Assembly (NCBI RefSeq): GCF_018389385.1
Contig: NZ_CP062698.1
Span: 3,318,667-3,382,666, forward strand
Length of the DNA: 64,000 nucleotides
Origin: Anthocerotibacter panamensis C109
GTDB lineage: Bacteria; Cyanobacteriota; Cyanobacteriia; Gloeobacterales; Anthocerotibacteraceae
Direction of reading: 5' to 3'
Shown here: positions 42,983-52,622 of the stretch, one piece after another
Layout: every line of letters begins with the position of its first letter
Numbering within the stretch: position 1 is the first letter of the stretch
The notes under the pieces: generated by a model
Database searches by the model: none
Seen by the model: the letters and a program-made list of their open reading frames with translations, nothing else
Told to the model about the DNA's origin: nothing
Program-made: the position numbers and the translations under genes

Positions 42983-44238
42983 CAGCCAAATACCTCCTGT
43001 ACGTAGTGGAGTGCACGTACTAAAGCATCGATTTCCTGGGGCGTGTTGTAGAAAGCCAAGGAGGCGCGGGCGGTAGCCGGGACCCCAAAGCGCTCCATCA
43101 GGGGTTGGGCGCAGTGATGGCCTACGCGAATCGCAATCCCCGCCCGGTCTAGAATCGTGCCGACATCGTGGGGATGGACGCCTGCCAAGACAAAAGAGAG
43201 GATGCTTGCTTTCTCCGGTGCTGTACCGATGAGCCGGATGCCTGGAATATCAGACAGTGCTTTGGTCGCGTAGTGGAGCAGTCCGGCTTCGTAGCGGGCA
43301 ATCGACTCTAGTCCCAGGTTTTGGAGATAATCCAAGGCAGCACCCAGCCCGATGACCCCAGCGATATCTGGTGTCCCGGCCTCAAACTTGGCGGGCGGGG
43401 GGGCGTACTCTGTTTTCGCAAAGCTGACCGTGCGGATCATGTCGCCGCCGCCTTGATAGGGGGGCATGGCCTGGAGCAGTTCTGCTTTGCCATAAAGCAC
43501 CCCCGTTCCGGTGGGGGCGTAGAGCTTGTGACCGGAGAAGACATAGAAATCACAGTCCAATTCCTGCACGTCTACCGGCAGGTGTGAGATGGCTTGTGCC
43601 CCGTCGATGAGCACCGGGATATCCCGCTTGTGGGCCATCGCAATGAGTTGGCGGACGGGGTTAATGGTCCCCAAGGCATTGGAGATGTGGACTAGCGCGA
43701 CGAGGCGGGTCCGCTCGGTGAGCAGGTTTTCGTAGGCTTCGAGGTCTAGTGCTCCGCTGTCGTGGATCGGGATGACCCGCAAGGTGGCTCCTTTTTGGGC
43801 GCAGAGCATCTGCCAAGGAACAATGTTGGCGTGGTGCTCCATCGCCGAAAGGAGTATTTCATCCCCCGCCTGTACCCGCATCTGACCAAAGGTCTGGGCC
43901 ACTAGGTTGATGCCTTCGGTGGTGCCGCGCACAAAGACGATCTCCTCAGGATGGCGGGCATGGATGAAGCGTTGGACTTTGGTGCGCACCGCTTCATAAG
44001 CGGCGGTGGACCGCTCCGAGAGGGCGTGGACCCCGCGGTGGATGTTGGCGTAGTAGGTGCTGTAGAGATCAGTCTGCGTATCGATGACCGTCTGCGGTTT
44101 CTGGGTCGAAGCGGCGTTGTCCAAATAGACCAAAGGCTTACCGTGCACGGTTTGCCCAAGGACTGGAAAATCGGCGCGGACCTCCTCCACCGGAAAAGGA
44201 GACGATGGCGTGATGGGAAGTTTTAGCAGTGTGCTCAT
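42982..44238 (-). CDS. sufS: Cysteine desulfurase SufS
   Basis: 418 residues from ATG 44238. PLP Lys in YVFSGHKLYAPTGTG; catalytic Cys in IRVGHHCAQPLMERFG; N-terminal QTVHGKPLVYLDNAASTQKP is typical of SufS. Removes sulfur from cysteine for cluster assembly and hands it to SufU. The stop overlaps the sufU start. Confidence 0.96.
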   Translation of the reverse strand: MSTLLKLPITPSSPFPVEEVRADFPVLGQTVHGKPLVYLDNAASTQKPQTVIDTQTDLYSTYYANIHRGVHALSERSTAAYEAVRTKVQRFIHARHPEEIVFVRGTTEGINLVAQTFGQMRVQAGDEILLSAMEHHANIVPWQMLCAQKGATLRVIPIHDSGALDLEAYENLLTERTRLVALVHISNALGTINPVRQLIAMAHKRDIPVLIDGAQAISHLPVDVQELDCDFYVFSGHKLYAPTGTGVLYGKAELLQAMPPYQGGGDMIRTVSFAKTEYAPPPAKFEAGTPDIAGVIGLGAALDYLQNLGLESIARYEAGLLHYATKALSDIPGIRLIGTAPEKASILSFVLAGVHPHDVGTILDRAGIAIRVGHHCAQPLMERFGVPATARASLAFYNTPQEIDALVRALHYVQEVFG

Positions 44239-44240
44239 GT

Positions 44241-45551
44241 TTACTCCTTGATTTGACGGCATTGGGCGAGTAGGAGTGCTTCAAGGCTGGTGCGGACGGC
44301 TTCGATACGGATGCCGCCTAAGATATCGCTGGCAAAGGCATAGACGAGCAGTTGGTGCGCTTCGGTCTCCCCCAAGCCCCGCGAGCGCAAGTAGAAAAGG
44401 GCGTCCTGGTCCAGTTGACCGACTGTAGCCCCGTGGCTGCACTTGACGTCGTTAGCCAGGATCTCTAGTTGCGGGTTGGTGTGGACTAGGGCTTCGTCCG
44501 AGAGGAGCAGGTTGCGGTTGGTCTGTTGGGCATGGGTTTTTTGCGCTTGGGGATGGACCCGAATGTTGCCCTTGAAGACCGCCTGCCCGTCCCCAGCCAG
44601 AATGCCCCGATAGCGCTCCAGGCTTGTACCTTGGGGGCGGGTGTGGTCCACGCGCAGATGGTTGTCGGTATGCTGTCCCCGGTCCACGAGATAGAGCCCG
44701 TCTAGAGTACAGCTACAGCCCTCCCCGTCGAGGACTGCTGTCAGGTCATGGCGGACTAGGCTTCCTCCTAGATCTAGGCTGTGCCCAGTGAATACACTAT
44801 CCCGCGCCAGGTGTATTTGGAGGGCACCCAGGTGATGGGACTGTTCGCGCTGGAGCAGGTAATAATCCAAGATGGCGTCCTCCTCCAGGACCAGTTCGGT
44901 CACCGGGCAGGTAAAATAGGGCGCTACGCCCCAGCCTGTATAGGTCTCCAAGACGGTCGCCTCAGCTCCTACCCCGAGGACAACGGAGGTACGCGGATAG
45001 GAAACCGTGGCTTCTTCGCCCGTGACAGCGACATAGATGAGGTGAATCGGCTGGTTGAGCACAACTGCGGGCGGCACGTATAAGAACGCACCATCGCGCC
45101 AGCAGGCAGTGTTGAGGGCGGTAAAGGTCTGCTCCTCCACCCCAGCATAGCGTCCCACATGAGCTGCCACGCGCTCCGGTGCGTCGGTGAGCAGGTGCGC
45201 CAAACTGCCTAACACACAGTCTTGAGGAAGGGTATCCGAATGTTCCGGGGCGAAAAAGCCATTGACGAAAACCAGCCGTATCGTCTCGGGATAGGTGTAA
45301 GGACGCAGGGCTTCTGCCGTCAGGAGTTTTTGTTGGGCCGGAGCAAAAGGAATTTTGGTCAAGGGGGCGATATTGGTATGCCGCCACGCTTCCTGGCGCG
45401 TCGTCGGGAAACCCAACGCCCGGAAGCGGTCTCTGGCGCGACGGCGGCGCTGACGCAGGGCCAAGGGCTCGGTCGGTACGTCCAGACAGTCTGCCAAAAG
45501 GCGGTTTTCCCCAGCCAAGGGATGAATTTCAGCGGCATATTTGGCGGTCAT
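44241..45551 (-). CDS. sufD: SufD, scaffold subunit of SufBCD
   Basis: 436 residues. Family sequence includes RARDRFRALGFPTTRQEAWR, FKGNIRVHPQAQKTHAQQTN, LEILANDVKCSHGATVGQLD and LFYLRSRGLGETEAHQLLVY. Beta-helix protein that pairs with SufB and SufC to build Fe-S clusters. Two bases separate it from sufS. Confidence 0.95.
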   Translation of the reverse strand: MTAKYAAEIHPLAGENRLLADCLDVPTEPLALRQRRRRARDRFRALGFPTTRQEAWRHTNIAPLTKIPFAPAQQKLLTAEALRPYTYPETIRLVFVNGFFAPEHSDTLPQDCVLGSLAHLLTDAPERVAAHVGRYAGVEEQTFTALNTACWRDGAFLYVPPAVVLNQPIHLIYVAVTGEEATVSYPRTSVVLGVGAEATVLETYTGWGVAPYFTCPVTELVLEEDAILDYYLLQREQSHHLGALQIHLARDSVFTGHSLDLGGSLVRHDLTAVLDGEGCSCTLDGLYLVDRGQHTDNHLRVDHTRPQGTSLERYRGILAGDGQAVFKGNIRVHPQAQKTHAQQTNRNLLLSDEALVHTNPQLEILANDVKCSHGATVGQLDQDALFYLRSRGLGETEAHQLLVYAFASDILGGIRIEAVRTSLEALLLAQCRQIKE

Positions 45552-45561
45552 CGCGTGCTCC

Positions 45562-46320
45562 TCAGGCAGTTACAGCAGCCTTCTGTTCCAACCAGGCATA
45601 GCCCTTCGCTTCAAGTTCCAGCGCCAAGGCTTTGTCCCCAGAGCGCACGATGCGCCCATCGACCAGGACATGCACCACGTCGGGAACAATATAGTTGAGC
45701 AAGCGCTGATAGTGCGTGATCAGTAAAAACGCTCGTTCGGGGGAGCGCAGGCTATTGACGCCCTGAGCGACAACTTTGAGCGCATCGATGTCCAGCCCGG
45801 AATCCGTCTCGTCCAAAATACTCAGCGTCGGCTCTAAGACAGCCATCTGGAGCATTTCGTTGCGTTTTTTTTCGCCGCCGGAGAAACCCTCGTTGACCGG
45901 ACGCTTGAGCAGGCGCTCGTCCATCTCGACCAAGCGGACCTTCTCACGCACTAGGGCGAGAAACTCCAACGCGTCCAATTCTTCTTCGCCCCGATGCTTA
46001 CGCTGAGCGTTGAGGGCAGCTTTGAGAAAATAAATATTATTGACCCCAGGGATCTCGACCGGATACTGGAAGGCCAGGAAAATCCCTTCCCGCGCCCGCT
46101 CTTCGGGACTGAGTTCCAGCAAATTCCGGCCCTGATAATAGATTTCTCCGGCGGTGACGACATAGCCCTCACGTCCGGCAAGGACGCTCGCTAGGGTGCT
46201 CTTCCCGGAGCCATTCGGCCCCATGATGGCATGGACCTCTGCGGGACGGACCGTGAGACTTATGCCTTTGAGGATCTCTTTACCCTCAACCGTGGCATGG
46301 ACGTTTTTGAGTTCTAACAT
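45562..46320 (-). CDS. sufC: SufC, ATPase of SufBCD
   Basis: 252 residues. Walker [20 protein letters not shown], signature [16 protein letters not shown] and Walker [20 protein letters not shown] are all intact; the DETDSGLD wording is specific for SufC. It drives conformational changes in SufB/SufD. Ten bases before sufD. Confidence 0.97.
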   Translation of the reverse strand: MLELKNVHATVEGKEILKGISLTVRPAEVHAIMGPNGSGKSTLASVLAGREGYVVTAGEIYYQGRNLLELSPEERAREGIFLAFQYPVEIPGVNNIYFLKAALNAQRKHRGEEELDALEFLALVREKVRLVEMDERLLKRPVNEGFSGGEKKRNEMLQMAVLEPTLSILDETDSGLDIDALKVVAQGVNSLRSPERAFLLITHYQRLLNYIVPDVVHVLVDGRIVRSGDKALALELEAKGYAWLEQKAAVTA

Positions 46321-46351
46321 GGTTTCTTCCTCGTATCGTTAGCCCGTGCGT

Positions 46352-47794
46352 CTAGCCGACGCTGCCTTCGAGGCTGACTTCCAGGAGCTTTTGGGCCTCG
46401 ACAGCAAATTCCATCGGCAATTCCCGGAAAACCTCTTTACAGAAGCCATGGACGATCATCGACACCGCGTCCTCTATCGCGATCCCGCGCTGCTTGCAGT
46501 AGAAGAGTTGATCTTCGCCGATCTTCGCGGTCGAGGCTTCGTGCTCCATCTGCGCGGTCGGATTGTGCACATCAATGTAGGGGAAGGTGTGGGCAGAGCA
46601 TTGGTCCCCGATGAGCATCGAGTCGCATTGGGAGTAGTTGCGAGCACCGTGTGCGGCACTCAGGATCTTGACGGCCCCCCGGTAGGTGTTTTGGCCGTGT
46701 CCGGCGCTGATACCCTTGGAGACAATGGTGCTCTTGGTATGCTTGCCGATATGGACCATCTTGGTCCCGGTGTCGGCTTGTTGGTAGTTGTTGGTCAGCG
46801 CCACCGAGTAGAACTCCCCCACCGAGTAGTCGCCCTTGAGGATACAACTGGGATACTTCCAGGTGATGGCTGAACCCGTCTCGACCTGCGTCCAGGAGAT
46901 CTTGGCATGGTGCCCTTCGCAGCGCCCACGCTTGGTGACAAAGTTGTAGATGCCCCCTTTGCCCTGTTGGTCTCCCGGATACCAGTTCTGGACGGTCGCG
47001 TACTTGATCGTGGCGTTGTCAAGCGCGATCAGTTCGACCACCGCAGCATGGAGTTGGTTTTCGTCGCGCATCGGAGCGGTGCAGCCCTCCAGATAGCTGA
47101 CATAGCTCCCTTCGTCAGCAATAATCAGCGTCCGCTCGAACTGACCCGTATTCTGGGCATTGATGCGGAAATAAGTCGAGAGTTCCATCGGGCAGTGCAC
47201 CCCTTTAGGGATGTAGACAAACGACCCATCACTAAAGACGGCTGCATTGAGCGCAGCAAAGAAATTGTCCTGCGCAGGCACGACAGCACCCAGATATTTC
47301 TGCACTAATGCTGGGTGTTCGCGGACTGCTTCGGAGAAAGAGCAAAAGATAATTCCCAAGTCTGCGAGCTTCTCGCGAAAAGTGGTGGCGACCGAAACGC
47401 TGTCAAAAACCGCATCCACCGCCACCCCCGCCAAGACTGCTCGTTCTTGGAGCGGGATACCTAGTTTCTCGTAGGTCTTGAGGATCTCCGGGTCCACCTC
47501 GTCCAGGCTCTTGGGTTGGTCGCGCTTCGGAGCCGCGAAGTAGACCATCTGCTGGTAATCTATCGGCGGATAGTGGATATTCGCCCAAGTCGGCTCGTGC
47601 ATCGTCAGCCAATGGCGGTACGCCTTGAGCCGCCATTCCAGCATAAATTCCGGCTCCTGTTTCTTGGCTGAGATGAGGCGGATCACCTCCTCACTCAGCC
47701 CCGGCGCGACGGTCTCTTGCTCAACTTCAGTAACGAAGCCGAACGGATAAGCGCGGTTGGTGAGTTCGAGGATGGTTTGGGTGGAAGTGGTCAT
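46352..47794 (-). CDS. sufB: SufB, scaffold subunit of SufBCD
   Basis: 480 residues, standard length. Recognised by [60 protein letters not shown] and the end region [20 protein letters not shown] with a conserved Cys. Main scaffold on which the nascent cluster forms. Follows the Rrf2 regulator gene by 17 bases. Confidence 0.97.
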   Translation of the reverse strand: MTTSTQTILELTNRAYPFGFVTEVEQETVAPGLSEEVIRLISAKKQEPEFMLEWRLKAYRHWLTMHEPTWANIHYPPIDYQQMVYFAAPKRDQPKSLDEVDPEILKTYEKLGIPLQERAVLAGVAVDAVFDSVSVATTFREKLADLGIIFCSFSEAVREHPALVQKYLGAVVPAQDNFFAALNAAVFSDGSFVYIPKGVHCPMELSTYFRINAQNTGQFERTLIIADEGSYVSYLEGCTAPMRDENQLHAAVVELIALDNATIKYATVQNWYPGDQQGKGGIYNFVTKRGRCEGHHAKISWTQVETGSAITWKYPSCILKGDYSVGEFYSVALTNNYQQADTGTKMVHIGKHTKSTIVSKGISAGHGQNTYRGAVKILSAAHGARNYSQCDSMLIGDQCSAHTFPYIDVHNPTAQMEHEASTAKIGEDQLFYCKQRGIAIEDAVSMIVHGFCKEVFRELPMEFAVEAQKLLEVSLEGSVG

Positions 47795-47811
47795 GATCGC
47801 TCCTGAAAACT

Positions 47812-48273
47812 TCAGGTATGCATGGGATAGATAGGATAGGCGACGGGGTTGGAGACTGGGGCTATTTGCGGCCTAGGATGGAGGATCTGAGCTAGGGAGA
47901 TATCCGCCAAGAGCTGGTGCACCGCCTGATTGATGTGCTGCCAGGGATTGCGTAACGGACAAGACGGCTCCAGACCACAACTGCCGGGGCGCTCCACACA
48001 TTCTGTGAGGGCTATCGGTCCTTCTAGCGCCCTGATAATCTGCGCTATGGAAATCTGTGCTGGGGGATAGGCCAGTCCGTACCCGCCTTTGACGCCCCGA
48101 TGGGAGACCAGCAACCCCGCTCCAGTCAAGAGCTTGAGCACTTTCATCACAATGGACGGGGGGATATGAGTCTGAGCCGCCAGTTCGGAGGCATTGAAGA
48201 ACCGCTCCGGTTCACAGGCCAAGCGCGTCATCAGGACAACTCCATAGTCGCTCTGCTTGGTCAGGCGAATCAT
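47812..48273 (-). CDS. Rrf2-family regulator of the suf operon
   Basis: 153 residues. The winged HTH begins [20 protein letters not shown] and includes [20 protein letters not shown] and [20 protein letters not shown]. Three or four Cys in [20 protein letters not shown] are placed to bind an Fe-S cluster, as in IscR and the SUF-type Rrf2 regulators. It would repress the operon when its cluster is present. This differs from the DeoR-type SufR found in many cyanobacteria. AAGGAG precedes the ATG, and a matching palindrome lies just upstream. Confidence 0.93.
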   Translation of the reverse strand: MIRLTKQSDYGVVLMTRLACEPERFFNASELAAQTHIPPSIVMKVLKLLTGAGLLVSHRGVKGGYGLAYPPAQISIAQIIRALEGPIALTECVERPGSCGLEPSCPLRNPWQHINQAVHQLLADISLAQILHPRPQIAPVSNPVAYPIYPMHT

Positions 48274-48294
48274 CGCTGTGGTCTCCTTAGAAAC

Positions 48295-48350
48295 AGTACT
48301 AATTTGGTACTATTCTTTGTCTATTATAGCCAGGGTTTTCGCCAGGTCGA
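48295..48350 (-). promoter_or_regulatory. suf operon promoter and probable Rrf2 operator
   Basis: On the minus strand, TATAAT (complement of 48323-48328) is preceded at 16 bases by TCGACC (complement of 48345-48350), a weak -35. Just downstream of the -10, AGTAC-N7-GTACT (48295-48311) forms an imperfect 17-base palindrome. A repressor bound there would block transcription, fitting autoregulation by the Rrf2 protein. Confidence 0.6.
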
Positions 48351-48605
48351 GCATTTAAGGGGTGAGCGGTTATGGTTTTTATGCTGTAGGATGTCCTGAC
48401 GAGAAGAATTTTGGGGGGATGAAATCTTCGTAGGTATTTTTTGTGGTTGCAGTTGTTATGACATTTTATATTTAGATTAATGCTACTTAGAATGTCAAAG
48501 TTTTACTCTTGGTGCGAAAATTGAAAAGAGTCTGGTTTTATTCATAGAACCTTTATCCAGAGCAGCTTTTAGTAATTAATTCTGGATTAAAGCCTAGATT
48601 AAAAG
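48351..48605. other. AT-rich gap between the divergent suf and ABC transporter units
   Basis: No gene is seen. Short AT-rich runs only; no riboswitch core that I can recognise. Confidence 0.4.
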
Positions 48606-48683
48606 TTGACACCTAAATTGTAGAACTTGTTATGATACTTACAGGCAAGTGCCAAGAATGATTGTTTAGCAGTGTGACTTGCG
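48606..48683 (+). promoter_or_regulatory. Promoter and leader stem before the ABC permease gene
   Basis: TTGACA (48606-48611) and TATGAT (48631-48636) lie 19 bases apart, a little long. Downstream, GCAAGT (near 48654) can pair with ACTTGC (near 48677), a stem ending two bases before the GTG start, so it could affect translation. Confidence 0.45.
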
Positions 48684-49742
48684 GTGTCTTTACTTAATTC
48701 AAACTCTAGGTCCACAGCTCCAGCTAAAGATGCAGTGAGCCGTCTTCCCTGGCTTCCCTGGAAGCAAACTATCGGGCTTCTCTTGCTGGGGTTGGGTCTG
48801 ATGGGAGCGTTTGGACTTTCTCTGGCGATAGGACCCGAGCGCTTGAGCGGGGAAGACTTATGGCAAGCAGCGCTCCATCAAGGAGATGCCGTCCATCAAG
48901 CCCTGCTCTGGGACGTGCGTTTACCCCGGACTTTGGTGGCGCTGATGGCTGGGGCTGGGCTGGGCATGAGTGGGGCGCTCATGCAGGGGATGCTGCGCAA
49001 CGGTCTGGCGGACCCGTTTTTGCTGGGTATCTCCGCAGGAGCGGCGCTGACAGCAGTAGCTCTTTTGACCCTGGGGCTCTTTTTATCTTGGGTGCCCTTG
49101 GCGGCTTGGTTGGGTGCCATGGTTACGACCTTGATTGTCTATCTGTTGGCACGCACCCGAGCGGGTCTTTCCTCAGAACGGCTGATTCTGGCGGGGGTGG
49201 CGGTCAATTCTCTGCTGGGCTCCGTCACGACTACTTTGCTACTTTTGGCCGACCAACGGGTACACGCTGCCCTAAATTGGCTCAATGGCAGCCTCAATGG
49301 GCGCACTTGGGCGGATGTGACGGTGGCTGGACCGTATCTGCTAGGGGGGTTAATCGCCGGGACGCTCCTCGCCCGCCCGGTCAATTTACTCAGCCTAGGC
49401 GATGACTTAGCCGTGGGGTTGGGAGTAACGCTCAACCGCACCCGGCTGTTGATTGGCGGTGTGGCGGCCCTATTGGCTGCTGGGACTGCTACGGTGGCGG
49501 GGTTGGTGGGCTTTGTCGGATTGGTGGTCCCTCACGGGGTGCGTATGATCGTGGGCACGGACTACCGCTGGGTACTCCCGCTCTCAGCCGTAGCAGGGGG
49601 GCTATTGGTCATCTTGGCGGACACAATAGCCCGCAGCAGTCCGATTGAACTCCCGGTAGGCGTCATAACTTCCCTCGTCGGAGCGCCCATGTTTGTCTGG
49701 CTGCTCTATCGACGTTCTCAGGGTAAGGAGACGCACAGATGA
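48684..49742 (+). CDS. FecCD/BtuC-family ABC permease
   Basis: 352 residues from GTG 48684, about ten hydrophobic helices. FecCD features: LRLPRTLVALMAGAGLGMSG (here DVRLPRTLVAL), ADPFLLGISAGAALTAVALL, GFVGLVVPHGVRMIVGTDYR and LPVGVITSLVGAPMFVWLLY. Imports iron-siderophore, heme or cobalamin. The gene overlaps the ATPase gene by four bases. No substrate-binding protein gene is nearby, so the ligand cannot be told. Confidence 0.92.
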   Translation: MSLLNSNSRSTAPAKDAVSRLPWLPWKQTIGLLLLGLGLMGAFGLSLAIGPERLSGEDLWQAALHQGDAVHQALLWDVRLPRTLVALMAGAGLGMSGALMQGMLRNGLADPFLLGISAGAALTAVALLTLGLFLSWVPLAAWLGAMVTTLIVYLLARTRAGLSSERLILAGVAVNSLLGSVTTTLLLLADQRVHAALNWLNGSLNGRTWADVTVAGPYLLGGLIAGTLLARPVNLLSLGDDLAVGLGVTLNRTRLLIGGVAALLAAGTATVAGLVGFVGLVVPHGVRMIVGTDYRWVLPLSAVAGGLLVILADTIARSSPIELPVGVITSLVGAPMFVWLLYRRSQGKETHR

Positions 49743-50524
49743 ACCTTGTCACGCAGGAACTCCAGGGTGGCTACGGCGAAAAACTGCTTATCCAAGGAGT
49801 GAATTTCGTTTTGGGGACCGGAGAATGGGTGAGTCTGTTAGGCCCCAATGGTTCCGGTAAATCCACGTTACTGCGGCTTCTCAGCCGCATTCTCACCCCT
49901 AGCGGCGGGGTCGTGCTCCTGGATGGGGAAGCGATTCACACCCAACCCCCCTGGCGTGTCGCCCAAAAAATGGCCCTCCTGCCCCAGCATCAGACCGTTC
50001 CACAAGGGCTAACGGTACGCCAACTGGTCAGTTTGGGCCGTACCCCCTACCAACCCTGGTGGCGATGGAGTCTCAGCGACGAGGATCAAGCAAAAATCGA
50101 GCAAGCGCTGATTCAGACGCAGATCCAGGCGTTGAGCGAACGTCCTCTAGAACACCTCTCCGGCGGGGAGCGCCAGCGGGCTTTTCTGGCCCTTGCCCTC
50201 GCCCAAGACCCGCGTATTCTTCTGTTAGATGAGCCGACTACCTATCTAGACCTGCGCTATCAACTGGAACTTTTAGCGCTGCTGCACACGCTGAATCAAG
50301 AGCGCCACTTATCTATCCTCTCTGTGCTGCACGAACTCAATCTGGCTGCTCGCTATAGCCATCGTCTCGCCCTTTTAAAAAAAGGTCGGATCGTCGCCTT
50401 AGGGACGGTTGGCGAAGTCATGACCCCCGCCTATCTAGCGGAAGTCTTTGGGGTGGCAGCGACTATCCTGGACACGCCGATTGGACCTCAAATTTGTGCT
50501 CTGGGCAATCTGGCCCAGGACTAG
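49739..50524 (+). CDS. ATPase of the metal-chelate ABC importer
   Basis: 261 residues. Walker [21 protein letters not shown], signature HLSGGERQRAFLALALAQDP and Walker B RILLLDEPTTYLDLRYQLEL match FecE/BtuD/FhuC ATPases. ATG 49739 overlaps the permease stop, so the two are translated together. Confidence 0.93.
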   Translation: MNLVTQELQGGYGEKLLIQGVNFVLGTGEWVSLLGPNGSGKSTLLRLLSRILTPSGGVVLLDGEAIHTQPPWRVAQKMALLPQHQTVPQGLTVRQLVSLGRTPYQPWWRWSLSDEDQAKIEQALIQTQIQALSERPLEHLSGGERQRAFLALALAQDPRILLLDEPTTYLDLRYQLELLALLHTLNQERHLSILSVLHELNLAARYSHRLALLKKGRIVALGTVGEVMTPAYLAEVFGVAATILDTPIGPQICALGNLAQD

Positions 50525-50658
50525 TGTCATCCATTAAGCCAGGAGATGGTCTGAACCCGCTGTATTATAAGGACGAGAACTACGACAAGGCTTAGACCCG
50601 TCGGACTCACCGTAGAAGCGGTTTGGTTCTTTCGTTTTCCTTTCTGGACTCCTTGGCT

Positions 50659-51600
50659 ATGCGGTTGGATGGCACAGCGCGTTCCTATGCAGCGGTTTCT
50701 TTGGGAGCTGCCTTGCTCACCATAGGCTTAAAGACTTGGGCCTATGCGCTGACGGGATCGGTCGGTCTGCTTTCGGATGCCATCGAATCTTTGGTCAATC
50801 TGGTCGCAGCAGGGTTTGTCCTGTGGGCTTTGACCTTGGCGGCCCAACCCCCGGATGCTGAACATAGTTTTGGTCATTCTAAAGTCGAATACTTCTCCAG
50901 CGGTCTGGAGGGTGCTTTGATCTTGGTTGCGGCTGGGTCTATCGCGCTGACCGCCTGGGACCGTTTTTTGCACCCGCAACCCATTGCACAGTTGGGGCTG
51001 GGGCTGGTGGCTTCGTTGGTGGCGACAGCGATCAATGGGGGGGCTGCCTTGATTTTGCTGCGGGCGGGGAGGCGTCTCAATTCGATCACGCTGCGGGCTG
51101 ATGGGCAACACCTGCTGACGGACGTGTGGACGACCGGGGGGGTGGTTCTGGGGTTGGTTTTGGTCCAGATAACCGGCTGGCTGCTGCTGGATTCCTGGAT
51201 TGCCATGATGGTCGCAGCGAGTATTATGTGGACGGGGATCCGGCTTTTGCGCGAAACGGTCAGGGGCTTGATGGATGAGTCCCTCCCGGAGTCCGAACAG
51301 CAGATCATCACCTGCATTCTGGCTGAGTACGAGCCGCAAGGCATTCAGTTCCACGCCCTGCGTACCAGGGTGTCGGGAGCCCGCCGCTTCGTATTGCTGC
51401 ACGTCTTGGTGCCGGGAGCCTGGAGTGTGCAGCAGGGGCACGACCTGTGCGAGGAGATCGAAGTCGCCATCAGCAACACCCTACCGGGAACCAATGTCAC
51501 CACGCACCTCGAACCCCTGGAAGATCCCGCTTCGTGGGCGGATGTGGGGCTAGACCGGCAATTGCCTGAAATCCGCTCTAGACCGGTTAGTCAAGCATAG
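50659..51600 (+). CDS. Cation diffusion facilitator (CDF) transporter
   Basis: 313 residues from ATG 50659 (GTG-type start at 50623 possible). Six helices with the metal-site residues of the family: SVGLLSDAIESLVNLVAAG, HSFGHSKVEYFSSGLEGALI and ADGQHLLTDVWTTGGVVLGL. A C-terminal cytoplasmic domain has DESLPESEQQII. Exports zinc, iron or a related divalent metal. Confidence 0.93.
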   Translation: MRLDGTARSYAAVSLGAALLTIGLKTWAYALTGSVGLLSDAIESLVNLVAAGFVLWALTLAAQPPDAEHSFGHSKVEYFSSGLEGALILVAAGSIALTAWDRFLHPQPIAQLGLGLVASLVATAINGGAALILLRAGRRLNSITLRADGQHLLTDVWTTGGVVLGLVLVQITGWLLLDSWIAMMVAASIMWTGIRLLRETVRGLMDESLPESEQQIITCILAEYEPQGIQFHALRTRVSGARRFVLLHVLVPGAWSVQQGHDLCEEIEVAISNTLPGTNVTTHLEPLEDPASWADVGLDRQLPEIRSRPVSQA

Positions 51601-51654
51601 TGTGTTCACAGCCTCCGGTCCGGGAAGAATAGAGATAACCGGCGAGGAACCCCC

Positions 51655-52566
51655 GTGGACCAGCGCATCGATAGGCTCTCCCAGATGTTGGGCAAAGCCA
51701 TTGTGGGCAAAGAGCAAGCGCTACAACTGGTGCTCGTAGCTTTTTTTAGTGGGGGTCATGCGCTCTTGGAGGATGTGCCGGGGGTGGGCAAAACGCTGGT
51801 CGCCAAAGCCCTAGCGCGGTCGGTGGCGGGACGTTTTCAGCGCGTGCAATTTACGCCGGACCTCTTGCCGACAGACCTCACGGGCACCAACGTCTGGAAT
51901 CCCCAGAATGGAGCCTTTGAGTTCATTCCGGGGCCTGTCTTCGCCAATGTCCTGCTGGCTGACGAGATCAATCGGGCGACTCCGCGCACCCAAGCAGGGC
52001 TGCTGGAGGTCATGGAGGAGCAGCAGGTCACCACTGATGGCGTGAGTCGCCCGGTGGGGGAGCCCTTTTTTGTCATTGCCACCCAGAATCCGATCGAGTA
52101 CCAGGGGACCAGCCCCCTGCCCGAAGCGCTCCTTGACCGCTTCGCGGTGTCCTTTAGCCTGGGCTATCCCTCGGAGGACGAGGAGTTGCTGATGCTCCAG
52201 CGGCTGGGAGACCGCAACCATGCCCTCGACTCGATCATCCCTTGCCTGGAACTCGAGGAGGTGCTGGAGGTCCGGGCGCGTTCGCTGGCTGTCAAGACGA
52301 CGGAGCCGCTCCAGCGCTATATTCTCAGTCTGGTCCGCGCCACCCGCAGCGATAAGCAGGTCACTTTGGGGGCAAGCCCCCGTGCGGCAGTGACCCTCCA
52401 GCGGCTCGCCCAGACCTACGCCTACCTGAACGGGCGCGACTACACGCTCCCAGATGACATCAAAGCTCTTGCGCCCTTTGTCCTCTCCCATCGCCTGATC
52501 GTGAGCGGTGGGCGTCCGGGGCGCGAGGTGGTGGAGCGGTTGCTCAAGACTATTGCGGTTCCTTGA
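51655..52566 (+). CDS. MoxR-family AAA+ ATPase
   Basis: 303 residues, GTG start at 51655. Walker A LLEDVPGVGKTLVAKALARS, Walker B NVLLADEINRATPRTQAGLL, sensor 1 FFVIATQNPIEYQGTSPLPE. MoxR proteins act as chaperones for partners, commonly with DUF58 and VWA proteins, but neither is encoded here. Confidence 0.94.
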   Translation: MDQRIDRLSQMLGKAIVGKEQALQLVLVAFFSGGHALLEDVPGVGKTLVAKALARSVAGRFQRVQFTPDLLPTDLTGTNVWNPQNGAFEFIPGPVFANVLLADEINRATPRTQAGLLEVMEEQQVTTDGVSRPVGEPFFVIATQNPIEYQGTSPLPEALLDRFAVSFSLGYPSEDEELLMLQRLGDRNHALDSIIPCLELEEVLEVRARSLAVKTTEPLQRYILSLVRATRSDKQVTLGASPRAAVTLQRLAQTYAYLNGRDYTLPDDIKALAPFVLSHRLIVSGGRPGREVVERLLKTIAVP

Positions 52567-52622
52567 ATCCGGCAGGTTGGCCTCACCTGCTACAATGCAC
52601 CACAACACCCGCCAGCCCCACC

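Noticed and set aside
48400..48680. A cobalamin riboswitch ahead of the ABC permease
   Set aside because: I could not find the conserved B12-box or paired core; only a short stem is seen.
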